DNA of 64,000 bases from Thermosynechococcus sp. (GCF_025999095.1 NZ_AP024678.1:310001-374000), one strand, 5' to 3'; positions 9,899 to 18,527 are shown, numbered from the stretch's first letter. Notes: generated by a model not told the origin, from the letters alone. A program made the numbers and translations.

Positions 9899-11775
9899 GC
9901 TGACACTTCACGGCCATCTTGACGCCACACGGCAATGACCGAAGGGCGCGGCACGACGACTTGGTCACCATAGGGCCAGCGCGTTGGTAGATCCGCTGTG
10001 GACTTTGCCCCTTCCCCTGGATGTTGAATAGCACAGAAGAAGGTTTTGTAGTCACTGCTAAACTCCGGCCCACAAACTTCACAGCCAGGCACAGCAGAGA
10101 GAAACATCTTCAGTTCGCGGCGCCCTGGGCTGAGGACATAAACGCCATCATTTTTGCCGAGGCGACTTGATGCCCCGTTGCCATCCGTAGCAATCCAGAC
10201 ATTGCCAGCGCGGTCAAAAGTAAAATTGTCGGGTGCGGAGATGGCAGGCACCTTAGTGTTGGTGGGTCGGCCATAAAGCACTAACTGACGGCTTGTCTCT
10301 GGGGCGGTGGGGTCGCCGCAGAGCAAGGGCAACGCCCACCGGAACTGCAAGGCAGCCGGATTATTTCCCTGCTCCACAATCTCAATCACATGGCCCATTG
10401 CGTTTTCGGGGCGAGGATTGGCGCGATCGCTGTCCTTACGCTTTTCGTTGTATGTCAAGGCAAGCCAGACACTTTTAGTGACAGGATTCCATTCAAAATC
10501 TTCTGGCCGATCCATTTTTGTTGCCCCAAGGGCATCGGCTGCCCCCCGTGTATTGATAAAGCACAGCGCCGGCTCCTTTTGAAAGATATCAGGCAAACTG
10601 GGATTTGGCATAATTTTGTTATCGCTGACACGGGCAATTAGGCGCCATTCACCCGTCAGATCGTCGTTAAACCGCGCAACGTAGAGATCGCCTTGATCCA
10701 ACAGGTTCAAGTTGGCGGCACGGTTGTTGGCTCGGTACTTGCCCTTGGTAATGAATTTATAGGCATACTCAAAGCGTTCATCATCCCCCATGTAGACGAC
10801 GACTCGTCCATCGGGGGCAATGACAGTTGTTGCAGCCTCATGGCGAAAGCGCCCTAGAGCGGTGCGTTTGATGGGCAAGCGAGTAGGATTGAGGGGATCC
10901 ACTTCCACAACCCAGCCAAAGCGAAAGGCCTCATTGGGTTCCTTTTCAAGGTTGAAACGGTCTTCGTAGAAGTAAAAACCATAGCGATCGGCCCGCGGGC
11001 TGGGAAGGCCATAGCGCCGATGCAAGGTCTTCACCAGCTCTGTGAGGTTGCGATCGCTCCCCCCAAAATAGCTATGAAAATTTTCCTCACAGGTCAAGAC
11101 TGTCCCCCAAGGGGTTTTGCCCGCTGCGCAGTTATTGAGGGTGCCGTTGACGCGCCGGCCGGTCGGATCAGCGGCCGTTTTCAGGAGGGGGTGCCCTTTG
11201 GCAGGGCCAGAAATTTCACAGGGGGTTGACCCCGTAATCCGATAGTTATAGGGAGAGGCGTTGACATACCGCCAGCCACCATTGGCGTTTTTGCTAATCT
11301 CAACAATTGAAAGGCCATGGGCTTCCCGCTGGAGGGCCGCTTGCCATTGACTCGGGCGATCGCCCACCCTTTCAAACATCAGTTCAGGGTTCGTGTACTC
11401 ATGGTTAACCACTAGCAGATGTTTGCCGTTGGGTGTCCTCTGATACCCCACAAAATCACAGTTGTAGCCAAAGCAGTACCGTTGCCGCTGCACATCTGCT
11501 GCCCTAACTGTTTGATGAATGCGGTTCCAGTCTAGGTTTTCACCCCCATCGAGGGCATCCCCCCAGCGAATGACCACGCCATGCTCAAAGCCCGCCGGCA
11601 AGGTGATTTTGTCGTCTGCATTAGGGTAAATCGTTGAAAATCCTAGGGAGGTTGCAGCCACACCGACTTTAGGTAAGCTTGCAAGGGTCAAACCCGCAGC
11701 GCCAAAGAGGGCTGTTTTCAAAACAGCGCGGCGGCTCAAGGCACGGGATAACAGATCACCAAAATACTCGCCCAT
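9895..11775 (-). CDS. PhoX-family (DUF839) phosphatase with Tat-type signal
   Basis: The 626-residue protein starts MGEYFGDLLSRALSRRAVLK. The twin arginines (15-16) followed by a hydrophobic stretch to about residue 40 indicate Tat export. The mature part resembles the PhoX/DUF839 beta-propeller phosphatases: the conserved FGYNCDF and VVNHEYTNPE are present, plus GRFRHEAAT and a late region WIATDGNG. PhoX enzymes are Ca/Fe-dependent alkaline phosphatases released to periplasm or medium under phosphate limitation. No Pho box was looked for in detail. Whether this paralogue is a true phosphatase cannot be decided by sequence alone, because the family also holds uncharacterised members. Confidence 0.85.
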   Translation of the reverse strand: MGEYFGDLLSRALSRRAVLKTALFGAAGLTLASLPKVGVAATSLGFSTIYPNADDKITLPAGFEHGVVIRWGDALDGGENLDWNRIHQTVRAADVQRQRYCFGYNCDFVGYQRTPNGKHLLVVNHEYTNPELMFERVGDRPSQWQAALQREAHGLSIVEISKNANGGWRYVNASPYNYRITGSTPCEISGPAKGHPLLKTAADPTGRRVNGTLNNCAAGKTPWGTVLTCEENFHSYFGGSDRNLTELVKTLHRRYGLPSPRADRYGFYFYEDRFNLEKEPNEAFRFGWVVEVDPLNPTRLPIKRTALGRFRHEAATTVIAPDGRVVVYMGDDERFEYAYKFITKGKYRANNRAANLNLLDQGDLYVARFNDDLTGEWRLIARVSDNKIMPNPSLPDIFQKEPALCFINTRGAADALGATKMDRPEDFEWNPVTKSVWLALTYNEKRKDSDRANPRPENAMGHVIEIVEQGNNPAALQFRWALPLLCGDPTAPETSRQLVLYGRPTNTKVPAISAPDNFTFDRAGNVWIATDGNGASSRLGKNDGVYVLSPGRRELKMFLSAVPGCEVCGPEFSSDYKTFFCAIQHPGEGAKSTADLPTRWPYGDQVVVPRPSVIAVWRQDGREVSA

Positions 11776-11875
11776 GGTTCGCTGAGAATTCCCTTACTTT
11801 AGGTCACATTTCATAGGTTAGGGAAACCTCAAAGAAATTAAGTTAGGTTGAGCCTAAGAAACGGCAAAAAAAGTG

Positions 11876-13471
11876 TTAAGACAAGGCAGCGGCTAGGAGT
11901 TTTTGCGTATAGGGATGCTGCGGGCAAGCAAAGAGTTGTGCCGTGGGGGCAAGCTCGACAATTTTGCCACGATACATTACCGCAACGCGATCGCAAAAGC
12001 GCCGGGCGATCGCCAGATCGTGGGTGATAAAGAGGTAGGTCAGTTGCAACTGTTCCTTTAACTCTTGCATCAGCGCCAGCACCTGGGCTTGAATATGGGC
12101 ATCGAGCATACTCACCGGTTCATCACAGATCACCAGTTGCGGCTGGGTAATTAGGGCGCGGGCGATCGCCACCCGCTGGCGTTGTCCCCCCGATAGGGCA
12201 TGGGGATAGCGATGAAGGTAGGCGGCCGCGGGGGTCAATTCCACCTGCACCAGCATCTCGCGCACCCGTTCCTGGGCAGCCCGTTTCCCCATCAGCCGAT
12301 GAATGAGCAGTGGCTCCAGCAAATTTTGCTCCACGGTCATTTTGGGGTTCAGGCAGGCATGGGGGTCTTGGAAAATCATTTGCAGATCACGGCGGGTTCG
12401 GCGCAGTTGGGCCGCTGACAATTGAGTTAAATTGCGCCCCCAAAAGACCACTTCACCGGCATTGGCAGGAATCAGTTGCAGAATTAAGCGCGAAAGTGTA
12501 CTTTTGCCACAGCCAGACTCACCAACAAGGCCAAGGGTTTCCCCGCGCCGCAGCGTTAGGTCAACGCCATCCACCGCCCGAATCGTGGTTTGCGGTTGTA
12601 ACCATCCCCCCAAGCGGTAGTGCCGCTGTAAATTCTCAACCCGCAGCAGTTCCGGAGCAGTGTCCAAGGGTGGAGGCTGTGGAAAGGTGAGTTGGGTAGC
12701 TGCAAGTAAGGATTGGGTATAGGGGTGCTGTGGCCGTTGCAGCACTTGCTGAGCCGCTCCCAGTTCCACAATCTTGCCTTGGTGCATTACCGCCAGGCGA
12801 TCGCAATATTTGGCCATGAGTGCCAGATCATGGGAAATGAGTAACAGCCCCCGCTGCTCCTGTTGGCACAGGCGTGTGAGTTCATCTAGAATTTCTGCGG
12901 CAACGGTTACATCCAGGGCCGTTGTTGGTTCATCGGCAATGAGGAGGGGTGGGTTCAATAGCAAGGCAAGGGCGATCGCCACCCGTTGACGCATCCCCCC
13001 ACTCAACTCATGGGGATACTGATGGAGGCGATTGGCAGGAATTTTTACTCGATCCAACACCTCAATAACGCGCTGCCGCCGTTGGCGACGGCTCCAAGCA
13101 GACCAATGACTCCGCAATAGCTCATCGCAGTGGTCATAGACGCGCATGAGCGGATTGAGGCGCGTCATCGGATCCTGAAAGACCAAGCCAATTTGCTCAC
13201 CTCGCAGCCGCCGCAATTGGGAAGCAGTCAGGCCCAAAAGGGATTGCCCCTGAAGTGCGATCTCGCCAAAAACCTGTGACCGCGGTGGCAATAACTGCAA
13301 AATGGCTTTAGCAATTGTGGATTTGCCGCAACCCGACTCCCCGACTAAGCCAAACCGCTCCCCTGCGGCTACACAAAAAGAAACACCATCCACCACGAGT
13401 GTTGCAGCAGATGATGTCTCTATTCCAGGGTAGGCGACCCGCAGTTCCCTGAGTTCTAAAAGAGTCGCCAT
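11876..13471 (-). CDS. ABC transporter ATPase with two nucleotide-binding domains (oligopeptide/nickel type)
   Basis: The 531-residue protein is a tandem of two DppD/DppF-like ATPases. NBD1 has Walker [10 protein letters not shown] near residue 42, signature [10 protein letters not shown] and Walker B LLIADEP. NBD2 has GESGCGKST near 315, [10 protein letters not shown] and LVICDEP. Both halves keep complete motifs, as in YejF-like subunits that serve dipeptide, oligopeptide or microcin importers. No permease or binding protein is adjacent, so the partners are elsewhere. The ATG lies 13 bp after the psbO stop on the same strand, so at least part of its expression may come from psbO read-through. 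Confidence 0.92.
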   Translation of the reverse strand: MATLLELRELRVAYPGIETSSAATLVVDGVSFCVAAGERFGLVGESGCGKSTIAKAILQLLPPRSQVFGEIALQGQSLLGLTASQLRRLRGEQIGLVFQDPMTRLNPLMRVYDHCDELLRSHWSAWSRRQRRQRVIEVLDRVKIPANRLHQYPHELSGGMRQRVAIALALLLNPPLLIADEPTTALDVTVAAEILDELTRLCQQEQRGLLLISHDLALMAKYCDRLAVMHQGKIVELGAAQQVLQRPQHPYTQSLLAATQLTFPQPPPLDTAPELLRVENLQRHYRLGGWLQPQTTIRAVDGVDLTLRRGETLGLVGESGCGKSTLSRLILQLIPANAGEVVFWGRNLTQLSAAQLRRTRRDLQMIFQDPHACLNPKMTVEQNLLEPLLIHRLMGKRAAQERVREMLVQVELTPAAAYLHRYPHALSGGQRQRVAIARALITQPQLVICDEPVSMLDAHIQAQVLALMQELKEQLQLTYLFITHDLAIARRFCDRVAVMYRGKIVELAPTAQLFACPQHPYTQKLLAAALS

Positions 13472-13484
13472 GGACTTGTCGATC

Positions 13485-14303
13485 CTAGACAGGTTCGATG
13501 CGGGCGTAAAAGACCCCTTGAATTTTTACTTCATGGGGTTCGTGGGCACCCATATCATCATCGGAGAGTTGCTCACTTTCAAAGGTGCCAGCAATCTCAC
13601 CGGTGCGGCCATCCACTTTCGCCACATTCAGAGAAATTTGACCCTTGGTGAGGGAGAAGCGTTTAACGTTGGCGCGAGCCAGTTCTTCTTCCTTTGCTTG
13701 GGGAAGGGCGATCGCCGAGTCATAACCAGAGGCCAAGCCCCGTCCTTTAGGATCGAGGAAGTTGGCGGTGCGGTAGGAAGGAACGTTGAATTCCCCCTTG
13801 AAATCCGTTGAAGTGGTGATACTGGTAACGTTGGGCTGAGTGCTCGCCACCAAGTTTTTCACCGTAAACAGCAGTGGGATGCGCTCACCACCGGGCATTT
13901 GCACTGTCACTGGTTGGAAATCAATCCCATCCTCTTCCACAAACGTCAGACTGCCATCGCTGTTGACCTTGAGTTCCCCCTGAATTTGATCCAAGCTCGT
14001 GGTTTCGCGGGTCACCAGTTTTGTGGGCACAAATTCGGCCTCTTGGCGTTTGTTCTTGGGCTCTTCCTTGACCAAAAATGTTGTCGGCTGCAGGCACAGT
14101 TGGGCAATGCGATAGGTTTGGGAGCTATCAATGGGATAGGCACCACGCGCCGTATCATCCAGGGTGGGGCACTTGTTGGCCAGACCTGTACCGACAATAT
14201 CGTCATAGGTTAAAGTCTGTTTTGCAGCAAAAGCGGGGGCGCTCAAGGAAAAAATCCCTAGACATACCGCCAGCAGAGTCGCCATTAAAATGCGATATTT
14301 CAT
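13485..14303 (-). CDS. psbO: Photosystem II manganese-stabilising protein PsbO
   Basis: The 272-residue precursor has a signal peptide (1-26, cut after AFAA) and a mature protein starting AKQTLTYDDIVGTG. Cys of NKCP and of QLCL form the known lumenal disulfide. PsbO is the 33-kDa extrinsic subunit that caps and stabilises the Mn4CaO5 cluster on the lumenal side of PSII. The sequence is nearly that of the crystallised Thermosynechococcus protein. I recall Arg where this has Gln in RIAQLC, Ala where this has Pro in QMPGGE, and a different end, so it may be a sister species. A TATAAT box at 14409-14414 fits a promoter. Confidence 0.98.
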   Translation of the reverse strand: MKYRILMATLLAVCLGIFSLSAPAFAAKQTLTYDDIVGTGLANKCPTLDDTARGAYPIDSSQTYRIAQLCLQPTTFLVKEEPKNKRQEAEFVPTKLVTRETTSLDQIQGELKVNSDGSLTFVEEDGIDFQPVTVQMPGGERIPLLFTVKNLVASTQPNVTSITTSTDFKGEFNVPSYRTANFLDPKGRGLASGYDSAIALPQAKEEELARANVKRFSLTKGQISLNVAKVDGRTGEIAGTFESEQLSDDDMGAHEPHEVKIQGVFYARIEPV

Positions 14304-14408
14304 GGTTAACCTCAGAAGTCAAAGCATCTCAAAGCAATCAAAGTGTGGGAGATAACCCTGCGTAAGAGTCCAGTGAAGGCAGCCATGCAGCTACCTTATC
14401 AATCCATG

Positions 14409-14414
14409 ATTATA
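14409..14414 (-). promoter_or_regulatory. Putative -10 box of psbO
   Basis: TATAAT reads on the minus strand 106 bp before the psbO ATG. No good -35 hexamer lies at the right distance (TCTGAG at about 14432). It is a weak inference of a -10-dependent promoter with a leader of about 100 nt. Confidence 0.4.
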
Positions 14415-14550
14415 CGGAGGTTTGCGATCGCCTCAGAAAGGAAATTTTTGCAGATATTTTAATTTTACAAGAGCAAAAACTAATGAGCCACTCCTCTGCC
14501 ACCGCAGCCGCAAAGTAAACTGGTGAAAAGTCAGGATCAGGAGTAAATTC

Positions 14551-15048
14551 ATGGATGACAACGAGTTGTTTGCTGTTTTGGTTGCCGATGTTGTCAATGG
14601 TACTGAGAGCCTTGCCTCCAACCCCAACTATCGCATTGAGTCTGTCCTAGGGACTTTGCAACTGGTGGACAACCGAGCTGGCGTCATTGCCACAGGCAAA
14701 AGTGAAGGGGGTCAACCACAGATCATCGTCAAGCACTACTGCGACGCGTGGGAATCTTTGCGACAAGCATTGATCCAGGGTTCATTTTTTCCGGACCTTG
14801 CCTACAACAAAGCACAACTGGTGCCCCTTACCCGTGCCCCCATTCCCAAAGACTACCAGCTCTATGATTGTGCTGCCGGTGAGATGTGGCGCAGTTGGCG
14901 ACGGAGGACAGTTGCTCATGTGCATATCTATACCGCGAGTCACTGGCGATCGGTGACGGAGATTTCCTGTAGTGGCGGTGTGGTCTTTATCCTTCTTCCT
15001 GATCTAGAGAAAGAGACAGAACCCAAAAATTCCAGAGATAATATTTAA
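14551..15048 (+). CDS. Unknown conserved-type protein, 165 aa
   Basis: I do not recognise this family. The ATG at 14551 follows AGGAG (14538-14542). The protein is soluble, with no signal or membrane helix. It opens acidic (MDDNELFAVL), has a central domain with HYCDAWESLRQ, and a C-terminal half with GEMWRSWRRRTVAHVHIYTASHWRSVTEI ending in a charged tail (EKETEPKNSRDNI). The next gene, a Ser/Thr kinase, starts 80 bp downstream on the same strand. The two could share a transcript and this protein could relate to that kinase, but the only evidence for that is position. Confidence 0.7.
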   Translation: MDDNELFAVLVADVVNGTESLASNPNYRIESVLGTLQLVDNRAGVIATGKSEGGQPQIIVKHYCDAWESLRQALIQGSFFPDLAYNKAQLVPLTRAPIPKDYQLYDCAAGEMWRSWRRRTVAHVHIYTASHWRSVTEISCSGGVVFILLPDLEKETEPKNSRDNI

Positions 15049-15127
15049 GTAACCTAGGAGTAACAACCAAGCAACGTCAGCCTTACCTGCTTGCGATCTC
15101 GCCAGCCGCTTTCCCTCCGAAGCAACT

Positions 15128-16675
15128 ATGTCAGAACCCCACCGCGACACCAACATCAGCCAAGTCCTCATGAACCGGTATCGGCTCACGGAGTTAATTG
15201 GTAAAGGCTCAATGGGGCGGGTCTATCGCGCAGAAGATATTCTGCTTGGGGGTGTTCCCGTTGCCGTTAAATTCCTGTCGCAAACCCTGCTCAACGATCG
15301 CATGAAAACCCGCTTTGCCCAAGAAGCGCGGGCGGGTGCTCTCCTTGGCCAGAAAACTATGCACGTGGTGCGGGTGCTCGACTACGGCATGAACAATGAG
15401 GAAATTCCCTTCTACGTCATGGAATTTTTAGAGGGGGAAAACCTCAGTGATTTGCTCCTAGAAGAACCCCTGCCTTTAAGCCGCTTTCTGCGCATTGCAC
15501 GGCACATGTGCCTTGCTCTTCAGGTAGCCCATGAGGGAATTATCATCGAAGGTCAAAAATGCCCGATTATTCACCGTGACATCAAACCCAGTAATGTCCT
15601 TGTGATTCAGGATGGCACGATGGGGGAACTCGCCAAGCTATTAGATTTTGGAATTGCCAAATTTTTGGGGGATGTCTCTGAAAAGGGCCAAACCTCGTCG
15701 TTTATGGGCACTTTGGCCTACTGTTCGCCAGAACAAATTGAAGGGCGGGAATTGGATCACCGCTCTGATATCTACAGTCTGGGCATCACCATGTATGAGT
15801 TACTCACAGGCAAGATGCCCATTCAGGCGGAAAGCCACTCTATCGGTAGTTGGTTTAAGGCGCACCACTTTCAAAAGCCCATTCCCTTCAATGTGGCGAG
15901 TCCGGGGCTGCATCTTCCCCCTGCCCTGGAGGAACTGATCATGGCCTGTATGGCCAAATCCCCCAGTGATCGCCCCCAAGATGTTGCGGAAATTATCAAA
16001 GTTCTCACAGCCCTTGAGGAACAGTTTGGCAGTACTCGAGTCACCCAGCCGGGGGTAGAGGTTGCCGCCAAGGTATCTCAACCCTCAGAACGCCAATCTC
16101 AACCGCCTGTTGCCCTTGCAACGGTTGAGGAAGTCTGCTGGCAAAGTGTTTGGCCTGCGGATAAACCCGTAGCGGAAATTGTCTTTCCCATGCCCTTGTA
16201 TGCGCAACGGGAATCAGCGGCGTCGCTGTGGGTGATGTTGCCTCGGTCCGAGATTGATCGGCGCATGCTTAATCTTCGCTACAACCAGTTTCTCTTCACC
16301 ACCAGTCCCCACCCGATGATCCTCTGGATTACCGCTATTTATGATCCCAAGCAAGGTCCCCGCTGGTTGCCCTGCTATTTGGATATGAAACTGCCACGCA
16401 ACCAAGAACTCTGCCTTTTGCTTTCAGAAACGGGTTATTACCCGCTGCTGTTTTTCTCCCTTGAGGATCCGCAACACTGCCTCAATGTCCGCATGTTTAC
16501 GATCGCAACCTTCCAGCGGCAACTCCTACGGGACTGGCTGCAAACCAGTAAAAACTTACCCAGTTCAGCCCCAGCGGTTGTGAGCCGGAATCTCCTTAAG
16601 GCAGAATTTGAAAACTACAAGCCCCAAATCCTCGCCAAGCTAGAGAACGTGAAAATGGCGACAGTCATTGATTAG
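15128..16675 (+). CDS. Hanks-type Ser/Thr protein kinase with unknown C-terminal domain
   Basis: The 515-residue protein has a full kinase domain at about 15-295: Gly loop GKGSMGRVYRAED, VAVKFL lysine, catalytic loop HRDIKPSN (His149), DFG at Asp173 and activation segment GTLAYCSPEQIEG. It should phosphorylate Ser/Thr of cytosolic substrates. A linker (about 310-345) leads to a domain of about 170 residues (345-515) that I cannot assign. It contains VMLPRSEIDRRMLNLRYN and an aromatic block around LLLSETGYYPLLFFSLEDP. No membrane helix or PASTA repeat is seen, so it is soluble. It follows the unknown 165-aa gene by 80 bp. Confidence 0.93.
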   Translation: MSEPHRDTNISQVLMNRYRLTELIGKGSMGRVYRAEDILLGGVPVAVKFLSQTLLNDRMKTRFAQEARAGALLGQKTMHVVRVLDYGMNNEEIPFYVMEFLEGENLSDLLLEEPLPLSRFLRIARHMCLALQVAHEGIIIEGQKCPIIHRDIKPSNVLVIQDGTMGELAKLLDFGIAKFLGDVSEKGQTSSFMGTLAYCSPEQIEGRELDHRSDIYSLGITMYELLTGKMPIQAESHSIGSWFKAHHFQKPIPFNVASPGLHLPPALEELIMACMAKSPSDRPQDVAEIIKVLTALEEQFGSTRVTQPGVEVAAKVSQPSERQSQPPVALATVEEVCWQSVWPADKPVAEIVFPMPLYAQRESAASLWVMLPRSEIDRRMLNLRYNQFLFTTSPHPMILWITAIYDPKQGPRWLPCYLDMKLPRNQELCLLLSETGYYPLLFFSLEDPQHCLNVRMFTIATFQRQLLRDWLQTSKNLPSSAPAVVSRNLLKAEFENYKPQILAKLENVKMATVID

Positions 16676-16729
16676 GGGTACCGCGATCGCTCTCTAGGGC
16701 AGCAATAGAGAAAAATATATTAAGAGTTG

Positions 16730-16758
16730 TTGCGGAATTGGTAAAGAATTGTTACAGT
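16730..16758 (+). promoter_or_regulatory. Promoter with HLR1-like box upstream of hli
   Basis: TTGCGG (16730-16735), a 17-bp spacer and TACAGT (16753-16758) fit a sigma70-type promoter. Overlapping it, GTAAAGAA-TT-GTTACAGT (16741-16758) resembles the HLR1 box, two direct (G/T)TTACA(T/A)(T/A) repeats spaced by 2 nt. The second repeat keeps GTTACA; the first is poor (5 of 8). HLR1 binds RpaB, the regulator paired with NblS. Confidence 0.45.
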
Positions 16759-16790
16759 GAGGGTACAGGGTTCGATCAGGAGTCAAAACC

Positions 16791-16961
16791 ATGGAAGATA
16801 CCAAAACCATTAAAGCTGAAGACCGGAATGCATGGGTGTTTGGATTTACCCCCCAAGCTGAAATTTGGAACGGTCGCCTTGCCATGATTGGCTTTGTGGC
16901 GGCACTGCTCACAGAACTGATCACCAAACAAGGGGTGCTTCACTTCTGGGGTCTCCTCTAG
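16791..16961 (+). CDS. hli: High-light-inducible protein (one-helix Hlip/Scp), 56 aa
   Basis: This small ORF starts at ATG 16791 with GATCAGGAG just upstream. It encodes a 56-residue protein with the CAB/Hlip motif: E24, N27 and R29 of [13 protein letters not shown], one membrane helix (about 30-47) and the ending VLHFWGLL. Hlips dimerise to bind chlorophyll and carotenoid in thylakoids, quench energy, and accompany PSII assembly and chlorophyll synthesis under high light. It has its own promoter-like region and a terminator at 17005, so it is monocistronic. A second Hlip lies at 58308, and a third copy of the motif forms the tail of the ferrochelatase at 50274. Confidence 0.95.
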   Translation: MEDTKTIKAEDRNAWVFGFTPQAEIWNGRLAMIGFVAALLTELITKQGVLHFWGLL

Positions 16962-17004
16962 ACCTTAACTTTCTCCCAATTTTCAGCGGTCAAAGTGTCA
17001 TTTT

Positions 17005-17030
17005 GAGGTCAGTAATGGCCTCTTTTTTTT
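17005..17030 (+). terminator. Rho-independent terminator of hli
   Basis: GAGGTCA and TGGCCTC form a 7-bp stem (one G-U pair) around GTAA, followed by a run of eight T. It ends the short hli transcript. Confidence 0.85.
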
Positions 17031-17188
17031 GGCCAATTACGGTTTAACACCGCTTTTCCCCAAAGAGATCACACCGCCGAAACACAAGTACAGGATCGCT
17101 CCCCCTTTATGCATCCCAATGTTGAGAACAGTAGCGGGAAGCGCCGCTGTCAAAGCTTCAATGATTTCGCAATCGAGAGTTTGTGAAT

Positions 17189-17524
17189 CTAGCCGTGATT
17201 TACGCGGGGAATCCCCAGACTATAGTTGCGCACACGACTATTGAGGTTGTAGCCAATTTCCCCCTGCATCAGTAAGGAGCGAATAAAGTGCTCCAAGTCT
17301 GAGCCAATGCGCCGCAAATTGTATTCCGTCAAGTCTTCCCCTGCAGCATTGGCCACCAATTCCTGAAACTTGGCTTCCACTTTCGCAAGGGCGGCTTCGT
17401 TCCACTCCAATTCGTTATCGGGATCCACATTCAGCGTCAGCGTTTCGGTATCAGGATGAACTTCACCATCTACCACATGGCCGGCATAGATGTGAACGTG
17501 GCGTGTTGTGGACTTCAGTAGCAT
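17189..17524 (-). CDS. ndhM: NAD(P)H-quinone oxidoreductase subunit M
   Basis: The 111-residue protein opens MLLKSTTRHVHIYAG and contains DLTEYNLRRIGSDLEHFIRSLL and GEIGYNLNSRV, the core of NdhM. NdhM is one of the oxygenic-photosynthesis-specific subunits of the peripheral arm of NDH-1, which takes electrons from ferredoxin for cyclic flow and CO2 uptake. The gene stands alone, as is usual in cyanobacteria. A TATAGT box on the minus strand at 17568-17573 may be its -10, giving a leader of about 40 nt. Confidence 0.96.
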   Translation of the reverse strand: MLLKSTTRHVHIYAGHVVDGEVHPDTETLTLNVDPDNELEWNEAALAKVEAKFQELVANAAGEDLTEYNLRRIGSDLEHFIRSLLMQGEIGYNLNSRVRNYSLGIPRVNHG

Positions 17525-17786
17525 GGCTAACCCAATGATGAGTGGACAGTAGTTCGTAAACGCCTTTACTATACCAAGAATCCTTTCAAGGAAAGTTTAG
17601 AAAAACTCATGCCTGAGCCCAAGAATCAGTAATGCAACTGAGCTGGTTTCTATGCTGCTTTTGGCTAGCGATCGCTAAACATAAAAGGGGCAATCGCCCC
17701 CGCTATCAATCCAGAGTTTCGGTGCCTGGCAAAATTTCCCATTTGCGGCTGGGGTGGGCTGGCTGATTCTTGCATCCCTGTCGTTG

Positions 17787-18173
17787 CTACAGGCGCCGCC
17801 GGCCACCCGCCCAAGGGGGAGGGCCACTGTGGCAATGAATGTTAATCACCTCACCATTGGCGCGAGTAATACTGAAGGCATCAAAATCACGTTTACCCTA
17901 TTTGGCCACAACTGTAACGGTTTCGGTCGGCTGGGGATTGATTTGGTAAAACCAACGCGACTCCGCCTCCACAATCACTTGGCCAGTGCTGTTATCGAGG
18001 ATGAATTGATTACCAACGACGCTGCGAACTGTGCCGCGAATGGTCATCCCCTGAAAGTTCGTCAAGTTGCGAATCGGTGTTGCCGACTAGGCAAGGCTCT
18101 CAGTTGTTGGCGGAAGAGCGACCTCCGTAATACCGACAAAGAGAGGAAAACCAAAGCTCCATAAACGTTTCAT
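17787..18173 (-). pseudogene. Broken gene for a secreted OB-fold (NirD/YgiW-like) protein, two in-frame amber stops
   Basis: Reading the minus strand from ATG 18171-18173 gives one continuous frame of about 128 codons interrupted by TAG at 18087-18089 and TAG at 17898-17900. The pieces are a signal-like start (MKRLWSFGFPLFVGI), then SATPIRNLTNFQGMTIRGTV, RSVVGNQFILDNSTGQVIVE, SRWFYQINPQPTETVTVVAK, and after the second stop GKRDFDAFSITRANGEVINI. This looks like the bacterial OB-fold family of periplasmic stress proteins (YgiW/YdeI, DUF5666-like in style), with signal peptide and GQVIV/FDAFSI strands intact. Both stops fit CAG-to-TAG changes (Gln codons). The frame is otherwise clean, so the decay is recent or the stops are sequence errors. 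Confidence 0.75.
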
Positions 18174-18247
18174 CACTATTTTTTCTAAATATCTTAGCTG
18201 ATAACTCAGGGGACAAAAAATGACAGAAATATCATCAGAAATTATTC

Positions 18248-18527
18248 TTAAGAGAAGTCAATAAACACACTCGTTCCTTGACCCACACAACTTTGAATTT
18301 CTATGTTGTCCTTGATGGGCATCGAGAATTTGCTGGAGGATCCCTAGCCCCAAACCAAATCCCCGCGGTTGTTCCTGATCTCGGTAAATACCATAAAAGC
18401 GCTCGTATCCATGGGGAAGCGCCGCTTCTGGAATACCGCTCCCCCTATCCACGACAGCAATTTGAACATCGCGATCCGTCAATGTAGAGCAGAAGGCTGA
18501 CAATTGGCCAGTTGTCCTTAGAGCCAA
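18248..18527 (-). pseudogene. Frameshifted remnant of a sensor histidine kinase C terminus
   Basis: On the minus strand 18527-18300 encodes the end of a HATPase domain: AVVDRGSGIPEAALPHGYERFYG (G1 and F boxes) then GFGLGLGILQQILDAHQG (G2 box). After HQG the frame fails; one frame over, DNIEIQSCVGQGTSVFIDFS and a TAA at 18248 supply the usual kinase C terminus. The N box, HisKA and sensor domains are missing. It is therefore both 5'-truncated and frameshifted, a relic of a two-component kinase. Confidence 0.8.

Noticed and set aside
17686-17700. GGGGC-AATC-GCCCC hairpin
   Set aside because: Only 5 bp of stem and no T run; centred on a HIP1-like GGCGATTGCC sequence, so a terminator is unlikely.
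17632-17766. 44-codon plus-strand frame starting MQLSWFLCCFW
   Set aside because: A hydrophobic start is present but there is no ribosome site, no matching small photosystem subunit, and the rest is basic and low in structure.
17754-18164. Plus-strand open frame of 136 codons
   Set aside because: It is the antisense of the OB-fold pseudogene. Its composition is unlike a protein, it has no ribosome site, and the minus strand gives the meaningful reading.
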